Notes under the pieces: generated by a model
The model's input: only the letters and a program-made list of their open reading frames with translations
Databases searched by the model: none
Told to the model about the DNA's origin: nothing
Shown here: positions 35,813-44,560 of the stretch, in pieces
How the letters are laid out: every line of letters begins with the position of its first letter
Position numbering within the stretch: the stretch's first letter is position 1
Assembly (NCBI GenBank): GCA_017503645.1
Contig: JAFVSR010000039.1
Span: 30,729-94,728, forward strand
Length of the DNA: 64,000 nucleotides
From: Bacteroidaceae bacterium
Lineage (GTDB): Bacteria; Bacteroidota; Bacteroidia; Bacteroidales; Bacteroidaceae
Direction: 5' to 3'
Position numbers and translations under genes: made by a program

Positions 35813-35847
35813 ATTCTTAAATAATTATTGAATAAGAGGTTAAGAAA

Positions 35848-36069
35848 TCAATACTCCTCCTCATTGAAGAAGAAATCCTCCTTGCTGGGGTAGTCGGGCC
35901 AGATGTCCTCGATGCTCTCATATACATCGCCCTCGTCCTCAATTTCCTGCAAGTTCTCTATAACCTCCAATGGTGCACCTGAGCGTACTGCATAGTCGAT
36001 GAGCTCATCTTTTGTTGCAGGCCAGGGTGCATCCTCCAATTTTGATGCTAATTCAAGTGTCCAATACAT
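35848..36069 (-). CDS. DUF2795 family small acidic protein
   Basis: A 73-residue cytoplasmic protein: MYWTLELASKLEDAPWPATK, then DELIDYAVRSGAPLEVIENL and an acidic tail ending FFFNEEEY. This is the DUF2795 pattern of short proteins found across Bacteroidales; no function is established. It has an excellent promoter (36110-36139) and its own terminator, so it is a single-gene unit that is probably well expressed. Confidence 0.85.
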   Translation of the reverse strand: MYWTLELASKLEDAPWPATKDELIDYAVRSGAPLEVIENLQEIEDEGDVYESIEDIWPDYPSKEDFFFNEEEY

Positions 36070-36109
36070 ATTATAAGATAGTATAAAGTGGTTTTTTATA
36101 TAATGTGTG

Positions 36110-36139
36110 CAAAAGTAGTTTAATTTTGTTTACATACAA
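36110..36139 (-). promoter_or_regulatory. Canonical promoter of the DUF2795 gene
   Basis: On the minus strand TTG (36139-36137), 19 nt spacer, TACTTTTG (36117-36110): exact Bacteroidota pattern. The -33 element lies inside the last codons of the adenosyltransferase gene. Confidence 0.8.
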
Positions 36140-36666
36140 GGCTTTTCCCACTTTTTTTCCACGCCCTCGGCAAGTTGTCGTTGGAGCAGGAAAAAGTAGT
36201 CGGACAGGCGGTTTATGTATGCTGCCGCGCGGGGTGCCGTGGGGCATTCGCGTTGCAGTGTCACAAGGCGGCGTTCGGCGCGGCGACACACGGTGCGGCA
36301 CATATTGGCGCGGGCTGCGGCCTCGTCATTGCCGGGGAGTATGAATTTGTGCATTGGTGGCAGGGATGCTTCGAGCGCATCTATAGCCTGTTCCAATGCG
36401 GCTGTCTCCAGCTCGTCTATGGCGGTGCTGCCGTTCTTTTCATCGGCTATGGCACATCCTATGGTGAGCAGGTTGTTTTCTATCCTCTCTATGAAGGGGT
36501 GCTGCTCGGCGGGCAGGGCTGCGCAAAGCAACCCTATGCAGGCGTTCAGTTCGTCTATTGTGCCGTATGCCTCCACGCGTGGGTGGTCTTTGGGCACGCG
36601 TGTTCCGTGGGTGAGCGATGTGCTGCCATCGTCGCCACTGCCTGTGTATATGGTTGCTTTTTTCAT
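36130..36666 (-). CDS. Cob(I)alamin adenosyltransferase (PduO type)
   Basis: A 178-residue enzyme that transfers adenosyl from ATP to cob(I)alamin. Signatures: MKKATIYTGSGDDGSTSLTH at the N-terminus (ATP loop), VEAYGTIDELNACIGLL, and the helix CRRAERRLVTL followed by INRLSDYFFLLQRQ. The ATG at 36666 fits the family start; the frame extends 22 codons upstream into the neighbour without family similarity. It overlaps no gene and follows the methyltransferase-like gene by 7 nt. Substrate use (methylmalonyl-CoA mutase, queG maturation) is inferred only. Confidence 0.92.
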   Translation of the reverse strand: MKKATIYTGSGDDGSTSLTHGTRVPKDHPRVEAYGTIDELNACIGLLCAALPAEQHPFIERIENNLLTIGCAIADEKNGSTAIDELETAALEQAIDALEASLPPMHKFILPGNDEAAARANMCRTVCRRAERRLVTLQRECPTAPRAAAYINRLSDYFFLLQRQLAEGVEKKWEKPCM

Positions 36667-36673
36667 CCTTTTG

Positions 36674-37321
36674 TTACATTTTAAGTGTATAGTGTTGTTT
36701 CTGCTTCTCGTTGTCGAACAGCAGTATCCCAAAACTATACAGGTCGTATGTCACTATGGTTTGCGGGTTCTCCACGGCCTCTTCCCACTGCCTAAGCCTT
36801 TCGGGGGTGTCGTGTATGCCGTCGGCAATTATTGCCGTGCCTTTGCAGGCGTGTGGCAGCGTGGCTTGCAGCGCATCGGTGATGTCGCTGTCGCGTCCTA
36901 TGAACAGCAGGTGCGGCGCCGTGTGTGCTTGCAGTTGCTGTGACAGTGTGGCGCCGTGTGGTTGGGTGCATCCTCTGCCGGCGAGGTACTGCGCTGCCGC
37001 AGGGGGCAGGGGGCTGTTTGCGGCAATGAGTGCCACGCGGGCTGTGCTTGCTGCGGCCGCAAGGGCACAAAGGGGTGCTGTTGCTTCGCTGCCTATTGCT
37101 ATAATGCTTTTGGGTTGCAAATGGTTTGCCACCCTGAACAGCCTGCGGCACATTTTCTTGCTGTGTGTGCCACAATGTGTGGCTATGCGGTCTATCTGCC
37201 CGTATGCGTAGTAGGGTAGTTTCTCCTTCAGTACCTGGGTTACAAAGAAAAAGGCAGTAGGGGATTGTACTCCGAATCCCCTATTGTGCCTCATTCTGTT
37301 TATCCAGTCGCTGAATTTCAT
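36674..37321 (-). CDS. Conserved Bacteroidales protein, methyltransferase-like
   Basis: A 215-residue protein beginning KFSDWINRMRHNRGFGVQSP, a start shared by a Bacteroidales family usually labelled SAM-dependent methyltransferase. A Rossmann-like run is visible (SIIAIGSEATAPLCALAAAA), then LLFIGRDSDI and a metal-like motif IIADGIHDTPERLRQWEEAV, as in catechol-type methyltransferases. The glycine motif is weak (GSEAT), so activity is uncertain. It lies 7 nt after metK, the gene that makes SAM, which suits a SAM user but does not prove it. Confidence 0.65.
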   Translation of the reverse strand: MKFSDWINRMRHNRGFGVQSPTAFFFVTQVLKEKLPYYAYGQIDRIATHCGTHSKKMCRRLFRVANHLQPKSIIAIGSEATAPLCALAAAASTARVALIAANSPLPPAAAQYLAGRGCTQPHGATLSQQLQAHTAPHLLFIGRDSDITDALQATLPHACKGTAIIADGIHDTPERLRQWEEAVENPQTIVTYDLYSFGILLFDNEKQKQHYTLKM

Positions 37322-37328
37322 TATCTTC

Positions 37329-38621
37329 TTACAGCGCGAAGGCCTCTTTTACCTTCTCTACATAGTCGAGCTTCTCCCAAGTGAACAGCTCCACGGTGAT
37401 GGTCTTGCTATCTAAGTAGCGCGACTCGAAGGTCTTGGTCACTGTCTGCGGTGCGCGGCCAACGTGACCGTATGCCGCTGTTTCGCTGTAGATGGGGTTG
37501 CGCAGTTTAAGACGCTCCTCTATTGCTTTGGGGCGCAGGTCGAACAGCTGCTGCACCTTGCAAGCAATCTCGCCGTCGGTCATATTTACCTTTGCCGTGC
37601 CGTATGTGTTCACAAACACGCTCACGGGCTGTGCAATACCAATGGCGTATGACAGCTGTATGAGTGCCTCATCGGCCACGCCTGCCGCTACAAGGTTCTT
37701 TGCTATGTGGCGTGCTGCGTAGGCTGCGCTGCGGTCCACCTTGCTGGGGTCCTTGCCGCTGAATGCGCCACCGCCGTGTGCTCCCTTGCCACCGTAGGTG
37801 TCCACAATGATTTTGCGGCCTGTGAGGCCGGTGTCGCCGTGGGGGCCGCCGATAACGAATTTGCCTGTGGGGTTCACGTGGTACTTTATGTCGTCGTTGA
37901 AGAGGGCAAGCACCTTGGGCGATGCTATCTTTGCCTTCACGCGGGGGATGAGTATGTTTACAACATCCTCGTGTATCTTTGCCACCTGTGCCTCGTCGGC
38001 TGCCAGCTGTGCGGCAACGCTGCTGTCGGCAGGCTGTATGAAATCGTCGTGCTGGGTAGATACAACAATGGTGTCTATGCGCACGGGCTTGTTCTCGTCG
38101 TTGTATTCGATGGTTACCTGGCTCTTTGAGTCGGGGCGCAGGTAGGTCATCTCCTTGCCCTCGCGGCGTATGTCGGCGAGTTCGCGCAATATGAGGTGCG
38201 AAAGGTCGAGCGACACGGGCATATAGCTCTCGGTCTCGTTTGTGGCGTAACCGAACATCATTCCCTGGTCGCCTGCGCCCTGGTCCATAGGCTGTTCGCG
38301 CTCCACGCCGCGGTTAATGTCGGCGCTCTGCTCGTGAATGGCCGAGAAGATGCCGCACGAATTGCCGTCGAACATATATTCGCTCTTGGTGTAGCCTATG
38401 CGGTTGATTACGCGGCGTGCAATGTCCTGCAAATCTACGTAGGCCGACGATTTTACCTCACCGGCAATTACTACCTGTCCTGTGGTTACAAGTGTTTCGC
38501 AAGCAACCTTCGATTGTGGGTCAAAGGCAAGAAGTTCGTCGAGGACTGCATCGGAAATCTGGTCGGCAACCTTGTCGGGGTGTCCCTCGGAAACCGATTC
38601 TGAAGTGAATAAATATCCCAT
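37329..38621 (-). CDS. metK: S-adenosylmethionine synthetase
   Basis: A 430-residue enzyme making SAM from methionine and ATP. Signatures: [34 protein letters not shown], and the P-loop-like [20 protein letters not shown]. It is longer than the E. coli protein (384), as in other Bacteroidetes, owing to insertions around residues 185-230. The leader carries a SAM-II-type aptamer, giving feedback control by its own product. It heads the unit metK, methyltransferase-like protein, adenosyltransferase. Confidence 0.97.
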   Translation of the reverse strand: MGYLFTSESVSEGHPDKVADQISDAVLDELLAFDPQSKVACETLVTTGQVVIAGEVKSSAYVDLQDIARRVINRIGYTKSEYMFDGNSCGIFSAIHEQSADINRGVEREQPMDQGAGDQGMMFGYATNETESYMPVSLDLSHLILRELADIRREGKEMTYLRPDSKSQVTIEYNDENKPVRIDTIVVSTQHDDFIQPADSSVAAQLAADEAQVAKIHEDVVNILIPRVKAKIASPKVLALFNDDIKYHVNPTGKFVIGGPHGDTGLTGRKIIVDTYGGKGAHGGGAFSGKDPSKVDRSAAYAARHIAKNLVAAGVADEALIQLSYAIGIAQPVSVFVNTYGTAKVNMTDGEIACKVQQLFDLRPKAIEERLKLRNPIYSETAAYGHVGRAPQTVTKTFESRYLDSKTITVELFTWEKLDYVEKVKEAFAL

Positions 38622-38725
38622 AATAGTAGTTTTTGGCCCTTTAAGGGGCGGTTAATAATTCATTTATAAACTGTGGAAATGGGATTTTGCAATGCGGCAG
38701 AGTGCCATACGCCCTCGGGAGATGA

Positions 38726-38777
38726 GGTATTTTAGCATTTTTTACCGTGGTTGCAAGCAGCCAAATCTTTCCACACG
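38726..38777 (-). promoter_or_regulatory. SAM-II (metA motif) riboswitch in the metK leader
   Basis: On the minus strand this 52-nt stretch has the SAM-II order: stem GTGG (38774-38771), GATTTG (38767-38762), CTTGCA (38757-38752), closing stem CCAC (38750-38747), an A-rich loop, and GCTAAA (38736-38731). These are the conserved blocks of the compact pseudoknot aptamer that binds SAM, known in alphaproteobacteria and Bacteroidetes. It lies about 105 nt before the metK ATG. The expression platform is not obvious. Confidence 0.75.
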
Positions 38778-38811
38778 AGCCTTGTGGCTCTATTCTTTAT
38801 TTTAGTTGGTG

Positions 38812-38819
38812 CAAAGGTA
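38812..38819 (-). promoter_or_regulatory. -7 element of the metK transcript
   Basis: TACCTTTG on the minus strand, about 35 nt before the riboswitch; transcription would begin just upstream of the aptamer, giving a leader of some 180 nt. No clear TTG at the -33 position. Confidence 0.6.
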
Positions 38820-38906
38820 TATACTTTTTGTGTAAAAGGTATGATTTTTGCCCTATATTTTTATGATTGCTATGTTAAAAAGGCTTTATATGGTGTTCAC
38901 GCTGTT

Positions 38907-39380
38907 TCATTCGGGTAGCAGGGCAAGCAGCTCGCTTATGGTGCGCCCCATAGTCGGGTGTGTGAGCTGCGGTGCTATCTCGTGCAGGGGCTGCAGCACA
39001 AAATTGCGCAGGTGCAGCAGGGGGTGGGGCACGGTGAGGCGCTCGCTTTTTATCAGCTTGTTGCCATAGAAGAGTATGTCTATGTCTATTGTGCGGTCGC
39101 TGTATTGCCCGCCGATGCTCTTTTTTGTGCGTCCCAGGCGGCGCTCTATCTCCTCGGTGGTGTTGAGCAGTTCTATGGGCGACAGGTGGGTGTCGAAGGC
39201 AACCACGCAGTTAAGGAAGCTGTTCTTGGACTCAAAGCCCCAGGGCTCGCTCTCCATAAACGACGAACAGGCCGCGGGCAAGCCAAGAGCGAGCGATAGG
39301 GCCTCTATCGCTCGCTGCAGGTTATCTTGCTTGTTGCCGGAATTGGTACCCAGCCCCAAATATACTCTCTCTCTCCTCAT
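38907..39380 (-). CDS. folK: 2-amino-4-hydroxy-6-hydroxymethyldihydropteridine pyrophosphokinase
   Basis: A 157-residue enzyme of folate synthesis transferring pyrophosphate from ATP to the pterin. Signatures: VYLGLGTNSGNKQDNLQRAI, FMESEPWGF, and the metal/ATP motif DRTIDIDILFYGNK followed by VPHPLLHLRNFVLQPL. The ATG at 39380 overlaps the queA stop as ATGA. It is the last gene of the run from the methyltransferase at 44 kb. folE, an earlier pathway step, is broken at 60.4 kb. Confidence 0.95.
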   Translation of the reverse strand: MRRERVYLGLGTNSGNKQDNLQRAIEALSLALGLPAACSSFMESEPWGFESKNSFLNCVVAFDTHLSPIELLNTTEEIERRLGRTKKSIGGQYSDRTIDIDILFYGNKLIKSERLTVPHPLLHLRNFVLQPLHEIAPQLTHPTMGRTISELLALLPE

Positions 39381-40438
39381 CAATCTATAATGAGCATAGC
39401 ATCGCCGTAGAGACCGAATCGGTAGCCCTCCTTCAGCGCCACCTCGTATGCGTTCTTCACATTATCATACCCACCGAATGCCGATGTGAGCATAAGCATT
39501 GTGGAGTAGGGGGCGTAGAAGTTGGCAATCATACAGTTGGCCACCTGGAAATCATACTCGGGGAAGATGAACTTGCTTGTCCAGCCGTCGTACTCCTTGA
39601 GCATACCGCCTGTGAGGGTTGCTGTCTCCAATACTCTCTGCACTGAAGTTCCCACGGCACATATTCTGCGCCCCTCGGCCTTTGCCTTGTTTATGGTGTT
39701 AACGGCGGCGGTGTCCACGTTTATGAGGTCGCTGTCCATCTTGTGCTTAGTGAGGTCCTCCACATCAATCTCGCGGAAACAGCCGAGGCCGGTGTGCATT
39801 GTAACGTATGCAGTGTCGATGCCTTTAATCTCCATCCTTTTCATAAGCTCGCGGGTGAAATGCAGGCCTGCGAACGATGCAGTAACCGAGCCCTCCTTCT
39901 GTGCAAAGTAGGTTTGGAAGTTCTGCAGGTCCTCGGGCTCCTCTTTGCGCAGACGTTTGAAATCGTCGGGCAGGGGTGCTACGCCAAGCGAGTGCAATGC
40001 CTTCTTGAACTCGTCGTGCGGGCCGTCGTAGAGGAAGCGCAGTGTGCGCCCGCGCGATGTGGTGTTGTCTATCACCTCGGCCACCATTGAGTTGTCCTCG
40101 CCAAAGTAGAGCTTGTTGCCTATACGTATTTTACGGGCGGGGTCCACAAGCACGTCCCACAGGCGGAACTCCTCATTCAGCTCGCGCAGCAGGAATACCT
40201 CAATCTGGGCGTTGGTCTTTTCCTTGTTGCCATAGAGGCGTGCGGGGAATACCTTGCTGTCGTTGAGCACAAAAACGTCCTTTTCATCGAAATAATGGAT
40301 TATCTCTTTGAAGATGCGATGCTCTATCTCGCCTGTCTTTTTGTGCAACACCAGCAGGCGCGACTCGTCGCGGCAGGGCATTGGGTGAAGGGCTATGCGC
40401 TCCTCGGGTAACTTGTACTTGAACTGCGACAGCTTCAT
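39380..40438 (-). CDS. queA: S-adenosylmethionine:tRNA ribosyltransferase-isomerase
   Basis: A 352-residue enzyme that adds the ribosyl of SAM to preQ1 in tRNA to give epoxyqueuosine, reduced afterwards by QueG (21 kb). The family start is MKLSQFKYKLPEERIALHP at 40438; the frame extends 14 codons upstream to 40480, which cannot be excluded as the real start. Other signatures: NDSKVFPARLYGNK, VDPARKIRIGNKL, YVTMHTGLGCFREI and the C-terminal FNTTGGMLKEYDG-like region. Overlaps folK by 4 nt. Confidence 0.93.
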   Translation of the reverse strand: MKLSQFKYKLPEERIALHPMPCRDESRLLVLHKKTGEIEHRIFKEIIHYFDEKDVFVLNDSKVFPARLYGNKEKTNAQIEVFLLRELNEEFRLWDVLVDPARKIRIGNKLYFGEDNSMVAEVIDNTTSRGRTLRFLYDGPHDEFKKALHSLGVAPLPDDFKRLRKEEPEDLQNFQTYFAQKEGSVTASFAGLHFTRELMKRMEIKGIDTAYVTMHTGLGCFREIDVEDLTKHKMDSDLINVDTAAVNTINKAKAEGRRICAVGTSVQRVLETATLTGGMLKEYDGWTSKFIFPEYDFQVANCMIANFYAPYSTMLMLTSAFGGYDNVKNAYEVALKEGYRFGLYGDAMLIID

Positions 40439-40484
40439 ATGCTGCGAGTTGATGTAAAAATTTTCGTCTATCATACTCATAGTA

Positions 40485-41168
40485 CTATGTTTTTTCTAAC
40501 CATTCGGGGAATTCATCGGGGTTTATGCAATCCTCGATGCGGTATTCCCCCACTCTGGTACGGGTTAATCCTGTTAAATATGCTCCGCTGCCAAGTGTCT
40601 CGCCAATGTCACGTGCAAGCGAGCGTATGTATGTTCCTTTGCCACACACGCAGCGTATCTTTATCTGTGGCAAACGGCAATCTATAAGTTCAATCTCGTC
40701 TATCTGCACCTGCTTGGGCGCCAGCTCCATTTCGCTACCCTTGCGTGCGAGGTCGTAGGCTCGTTTGCCATCTACCTTGCAGGCCGAAAAGAGGGGCGGG
40801 CGTTGTGCAATGCAGCCCACGAACTTTTGCAGTGTCTCTTTTACAAGCTCTTCGGTAATGTGTTCTGTGGGGTATGTGGCGTTCACGGGGTGTTCCATAT
40901 CGAACGACGGGGTGGTTGCGCCCAACATAATGTCGGCAATGTACTCCTTGGTGTGGCTCTGCAGTTCCTCTATGCGCTTGGTGGCCTTTCCTGTGCACAC
41001 AAGCAACACGCCCGTGGCAAGAGGATCGAGCGTGCCGGCGTGCCCCACCTTGAACCTTTTTACACCTAATTTGCGGCTCAAGTGGTAGCGCACCTTGTTC
41101 ACTATTTGAAAAGATGTCCAAGTGTATGGCTTGTATATTGCAAGCACCTCTCCAGCTACAAAGTCCAT
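40485..41168 (-). CDS. truB: tRNA pseudouridine-55 synthase
   Basis: A 227-residue RNA-modifying enzyme. The catalytic Asp is in GHAGTLDPLATGVLLVC; other motifs are VLAIYKPYTWTSFQIVNKVR at the start, RPPLFSACKVDGKRAYDLAR, and IRCVCGKGTYIRSLARDIG. It is shorter than E. coli TruB (314) because it lacks the C-terminal PUA-like part, as in other Bacteroidetes. Its ATG overlaps the uppP stop by one base. Confidence 0.95.
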   Translation of the reverse strand: MDFVAGEVLAIYKPYTWTSFQIVNKVRYHLSRKLGVKRFKVGHAGTLDPLATGVLLVCTGKATKRIEELQSHTKEYIADIMLGATTPSFDMEHPVNATYPTEHITEELVKETLQKFVGCIAQRPPLFSACKVDGKRAYDLARKGSEMELAPKQVQIDEIELIDCRLPQIKIRCVCGKGTYIRSLARDIGETLGSGAYLTGLTRTRVGEYRIEDCINPDEFPEWLEKT

Positions 41169-42016
41169 TATGCAACGCTTAAATCGTAACCGGCAAGCAT
41201 CATCGCAAGGATTATGCCGCCTACAACTATTCTGTACCAGCCAAACGCCTTAAATCCATACTTTGTAACAAAGCTGATGAAGAACTTAATGGCCAGCAAT
41301 GCCACTGCGAATGCCACGGCATTTCCAATGAGCAGCGTGCCAATATTCTCCTTGATGATGGCAGCGCCATCGGGCTCCATAAATATCTTAAGCATCTTGA
41401 ATACCGTGGCTGCAAACATTGTGGGCACGGCAAGGAAGAACGAGAACTCGGCAGCAGCCTTGCGTGTGAGTTTCTGTGCCATACCACCCACTATGGTTGC
41501 CATAGAACGCGACACACCGGGTATCATAGATATGCACTGGAACATACCAATCCAAAAGGCGCGCTTCTCGGTGAGCTCGGTCTCTTCGCTGCCTTTGTTG
41601 AAAATCTTGTCGCAAAAGAGCATAAACACACCGCCGATGATAAGTGTGACGGCCACCACGGTAACGCTCTCCAGCATTTCGTCAATAAAGTCGTTGAGCA
41701 GCAGGCCAAGCACGGCTGCTGGTATAAATGCCACAAAAAGTTTCCAATAGAAATCGTACTTGTGCAGGAATTTTTTAAGTGTACCGGCTCCCTCGGGTGC
41801 GGGGGTGTGGTTTAGACGGAAGAAGCGTTTCCAGTAGAGAACAACCACCGATAGTATGGCACCAAACTGTATGATAAACGTAAATGCCTTTACAAACTCG
41901 GTGCTCTTCACGCCCAGGATGTTCTGCGTAATTATCATATGTCCTGTTGAGGATACGGGCAAAAACTCCGTGAGGCCCTCTACAATGGCTATGATTATTG
42001 TTTCAAATGTTGTCAT
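41168..42016 (-). CDS. uppP: Undecaprenyl-diphosphatase
   Basis: A 282-residue membrane protein with about eight helices that dephosphorylates undecaprenyl pyrophosphate to recycle the wall lipid carrier. Active-site motifs: [18 protein letters not shown] near the N-terminus and [16 protein letters not shown] in the middle. The gene order DUF3098-uppP-truB-queA is frequent in Bacteroidetes. Overlaps truB by one base, so the pair is co-translated. Confidence 0.95.
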   Translation of the reverse strand: MTTFETIIIAIVEGLTEFLPVSSTGHMIITQNILGVKSTEFVKAFTFIIQFGAILSVVVLYWKRFFRLNHTPAPEGAGTLKKFLHKYDFYWKLFVAFIPAAVLGLLLNDFIDEMLESVTVVAVTLIIGGVFMLFCDKIFNKGSEETELTEKRAFWIGMFQCISMIPGVSRSMATIVGGMAQKLTRKAAAEFSFFLAVPTMFAATVFKMLKIFMEPDGAAIIKENIGTLLIGNAVAFAVALLAIKFFISFVTKYGFKAFGWYRIVVGGIILAMMLAGYDLSVA

Positions 42017-42037
42017 TGTGCAATATGTAATAGTTTG

Positions 42038-42280
42038 TTATTCATTATCCTTTTTGTCTCCTTTGCTTCTGTGAAGAATGGAATATATCACAAACAGAAA
42101 GCCGAAGAAGCAGACCGTGGGCGCCACCTTTATTCTTCTCACGCTGAAGATATCGGGCTCAAAGTGTGTCATAGTGGTCGATGGGCCGCACATAAGAATG
42201 AATCCCACGATTATGATGAGTACACCTGCAAGCAGCAGTATGTAGTTGGTTTTTTCGAAAGCAAATTTTCTTTTATCCAT
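42038..42280 (-). CDS. DUF3098 small membrane protein
   Basis: An 80-residue protein with two helices (TNYILLLAGVLIIIVGFILM; VAPTVCFFGFLFVIYSILHR) and a basic end. DUF3098 is a Bacteroidetes family that nearly always lies between ftsX and uppP. No function is known; the context suggests an envelope or division role. Gaps to its neighbours are 15 and 21 nt. Confidence 0.88.
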   Translation of the reverse strand: MDKRKFAFEKTNYILLLAGVLIIIVGFILMCGPSTTMTHFEPDIFSVRRIKVAPTVCFFGFLFVIYSILHRSKGDKKDNE

Positions 42281-42295
42281 TGTACAATAAGGTTT

Positions 42296-43162
42296 TTAGA
42301 TGAAATAGAGGTCGTTGCTGCGCATACGCAGGAAGCGGTTTACCGACAGGTAGGCACACAGCACGCATATGGCCACTCCGAAAAGGGTTATTCCCGCGGC
42401 CACGGCTGCAAGGTGCGTGGGTGGCAGAATGGTGGCAATGCCGGGTTCGTGCTTCCACACTATGTAGAGTCCGCCCGCCAGCAGTATATTTGCGAGAATG
42501 CCCGACAGCAGGCCTATCTTCATATTATGCAGTATAAATGGGCGGCGTATGAACCCCCAGGTGGCACCCACCAGCTTCATTGTGTGCATAAGGAACCTTT
42601 TCGAGTATATCGACAGGCGCACAAGGTTGCCAATGAGCGACCACGAAATTATTGTGAGCATCACGAGGAACACCAGCAGCACCGCACTTATCTTGCGTAT
42701 GTTGCTGTTAATGGAGTCTATGAGCTCGCGCTGGTATATGATGCTGCCCACCTCCTTGTGTTTCAGCAACTCCTTTTCTATTTGAGCTATGTTGCCGCTG
42801 TTGGCAAAATCGTTCTTCAGTGAAATCTCTATAGAGGAGTCATACGGGTTGTAGCCGAGGAACTCCACCGGGTTGGTGCCCAGCTCCTTTATCTGCTGCT
42901 GCAACACTTCCTCTTGCGATATGTATTTGCTTGCAAGTACATAGCTCCTTTTATCAATGAGTTTCTTGAATTTGAGAATATCGGCCTCGCTCACATCGTT
43001 TTTCATCACTACCGTGAGGGCGAGGTTGTGGCGCACGTGCTTTGCAAGCGAGTCGGCGGTTACAAACAGCAACCCCATAACTCCTAATAACAGCAGCACA
43101 AGCGTGGTGCTTATGTACACGCTTATCGTCTGCACCTTAAACATAGATTTCCTTTTGCTCAT
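42296..43162 (-). CDS. ftsX: Cell-division membrane protein FtsX
   Basis: A 288-residue ABC permease-like protein with four helices: one after MSKRKSMFKVQTISVYISTT and three in the C-terminal half (ISAVLLVFLVMLTIISWSLI; GLLSGILANILLAGGLYIVW; LAAVAAGITLFGVAICVLCA), with a periplasmic loop between. FtsEX controls wall hydrolases at division. The ATG at 43162 is supported by the family start and the 4-nt overlap with the methyltransferase gene. ftsE is not adjacent, as is normal in Bacteroidetes. Confidence 0.92.
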   Translation of the reverse strand: MSKRKSMFKVQTISVYISTTLVLLLLGVMGLLFVTADSLAKHVRHNLALTVVMKNDVSEADILKFKKLIDKRSYVLASKYISQEEVLQQQIKELGTNPVEFLGYNPYDSSIEISLKNDFANSGNIAQIEKELLKHKEVGSIIYQRELIDSINSNIRKISAVLLVFLVMLTIISWSLIGNLVRLSIYSKRFLMHTMKLVGATWGFIRRPFILHNMKIGLLSGILANILLAGGLYIVWKHEPGIATILPPTHLAAVAAGITLFGVAICVLCAYLSVNRFLRMRSNDLYFI

Positions 43163-44058
43163 CTTCTTTTCCTGAATACATATATTATAGAACTGCTTGC
43201 ACCGCATCCGTTGAATGTGGCACAGAATCCCAAAAATCCGTTCCAAAAACCGCGTAGCAGCTGTAGGCGCCTTCCCTTGTAGCGCTCGCTGAGCAGCGAT
43301 ATGTAGAAACCGTCGAACATCATAGGGTATTGCCTCTCCAATATGAACCCGTGCTTCTCGCCCAGTTTCATAATGGTGCTTGGAGAAAAGTGCCACAGGT
43401 GGCGCGGCGTGTCGTATGCCGCCCAATGCTCGCCATAGTTCTCGGCATCGTACGATGTACAGTTGGGCACGGCTATCACGGCAATGCCGGTATCCTCCAA
43501 AATGCGCTTCATCTCCTCCCAAAAGGCATCAATCTGCTGTATGTGCTCCATTACGTGCCACAGCGTTATCACATCCACCGAACTGCTCTCAATCTCCTTC
43601 AATGCCTCCTCGGGCAGCATATCTATCCCAAGCTCCTTTTTGGCATACTCGCGTGCCTGCGGGCTCTTTTCTATGGCTGTTACGTTCCATCCCTGCCTTT
43701 GCATTGCGCGGGCAAAATAGCCTATGCCGGCACCGTAGTCCACAATGCGGCCGTTTTGCAGCAGTGTCAGCTTTTTTATGAGCGACGTTTTGCGTCGCAG
43801 CATAATGCTGCGCACAATGTGGTATATCTTGTTTACAAGCCCTTTATTGGTGTTGCTGTGCGATATATACTCCGACGAGCTGTAGTATAGTGCAATATCC
43901 TTTTCATCGGGTATGTTTTGTGTGAATGCAAACCCACACTCCTTGCAGTGGAAAATGTCGAAAAGTTCCCCTGTGGCAAAGTGGTCCTTGCAGGAGAAAC
44001 GTTTTTCTATGGCCTTGCTTTTGCAAAGCGGGCATTCCTTGTGGGTTATTATATTCAT
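43159..44058 (-). CDS. SAM-dependent methyltransferase with zinc-binding N-terminus
   Basis: A 299-residue protein. The N-terminus has a zinc module (CPLCKS and CKECGF); the class I methyltransferase core has RIVDYGAGIGYFARAMQRQG (SAM loop), an acidic partner in VTAIEKSPQ and motif DVITLWHVMEHIQQIDAFW. The C-terminal part (ESYYGEHWAAYDTPRHLWHF-like, PRHLWHFSP) resembles enzymes acting on sugars or lipid-linked intermediates. It heads the run leading into ftsX and uppP. Substrate unknown. A -7-like TATTTTTG at 44117-44110 may be its promoter. Confidence 0.85.
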   Translation of the reverse strand: MNIITHKECPLCKSKAIEKRFSCKDHFATGELFDIFHCKECGFAFTQNIPDEKDIALYYSSSEYISHSNTNKGLVNKIYHIVRSIMLRRKTSLIKKLTLLQNGRIVDYGAGIGYFARAMQRQGWNVTAIEKSPQAREYAKKELGIDMLPEEALKEIESSSVDVITLWHVMEHIQQIDAFWEEMKRILEDTGIAVIAVPNCTSYDAENYGEHWAAYDTPRHLWHFSPSTIMKLGEKHGFILERQYPMMFDGFYISLLSERYKGRRLQLLRGFWNGFLGFCATFNGCGASSSIIYVFRKRR

Positions 44059-44212
44059 TCTTTTTCCTCTTTTTCATTTGAAAAAGGCATACCTCTCCCA
44101 AACTCGGTACAAAAATATACTATTTAGCCCGAATTTGCGCTCTTTTTTCGAAGATTTACCAAAACAATGCGGAAAATTACATTTTTTAACACATAATAAA
44201 ATCCATTATTTG

Positions 44213-44245
44213 TACTTTTGCGCAAGTTTTTGCGGAGTATCCGCA
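44213..44245 (+). promoter_or_regulatory. -7 element and leader hairpin of the pspC gene
   Basis: TACTTTTG at 44213-44220 fits the -7 consensus; the -33 is not clear. A hairpin TGCGGA-GTA-TCCGCA (44231-44245) lies at the 5' end of the predicted transcript, 34 nt before the ATG at 44279. Confidence 0.5.
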
Positions 44246-44278
44246 TTTAAGGTTACAAACAAATAAAATATAATTACT

Positions 44279-44467
44279 ATGGGAAAGTTGTATCGTTCTA
44301 ACGACAAGGTTATTTCGGGTGTATGTGCAGGTCTTGCAAAGGAGTTCGGCCTCGATGCAAAGCTGGTTCGCATTCTTTATGCTGTTGTTACATTCTTCAC
44401 CGGAATTGTACTTGGTGCAGTTGTTTATGCTATCCTTGCTTTCATTTTGCCTGTTGAGGGTAAATGA
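44279..44467 (+). CDS. PspC-domain small membrane protein
   Basis: A 62-residue protein that is a single PspC domain: KLYRSNDKVISGVCAGLAKE, FGLDAKLVRILYAVVTFF and a hydrophobic helix GIVLGAVVYAILAFILPVEG. PspC domains are linked to inner-membrane stress responses. It is monocistronic, with a 32-nt palindromic terminator after it, and lies between two oppositely oriented genes. Confidence 0.9.
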   Translation: MGKLYRSNDKVISGVCAGLAKEFGLDAKLVRILYAVVTFFTGIVLGAVVYAILAFILPVEGK

Positions 44468-44510
44468 AGGAGTTATACCGATCGTATGAACGAAAGGTTA
44501 GGCAAGAAAT

Positions 44511-44542
44511 AAAAAAGTCTCGGCAGCTGCCGAGACTTTTTT
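44511..44542. terminator. Bidirectional terminator between pspC and miaB
   Basis: A 32-nt perfect palindrome: AAAAAAGTCTCGGCAG followed by its reverse complement. A and T arms serve both converging genes. Confidence 0.93.
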
Positions 44543-44560
44543 ACTTTTATATGGGGATTC

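Larger units (their letters stand above)
35486..35847. other. 362-nt intergenic region with two strong hairpins
   Basis: It should hold the porP promoter (A/T-rich 35500-35600) but no clear TAnnTTTG was found on that strand. On the plus strand TTG (35637-35639), a 16-nt spacer and TATATTCG (35656-35663) form a weak promoter that would give an RNA of about 80 nt ending at the perfect palindrome 35706-35743. The second hairpin (35782-35812) belongs to the DUF2795 gene. No protein gene is seen. Confidence 0.5.

Noticed and set aside
43163-43522. N-terminal extension of ftsX by 120 codons
   Set aside because: It lies over the methyltransferase gene in another frame; the FtsX family start and the overlap both point to 43162.
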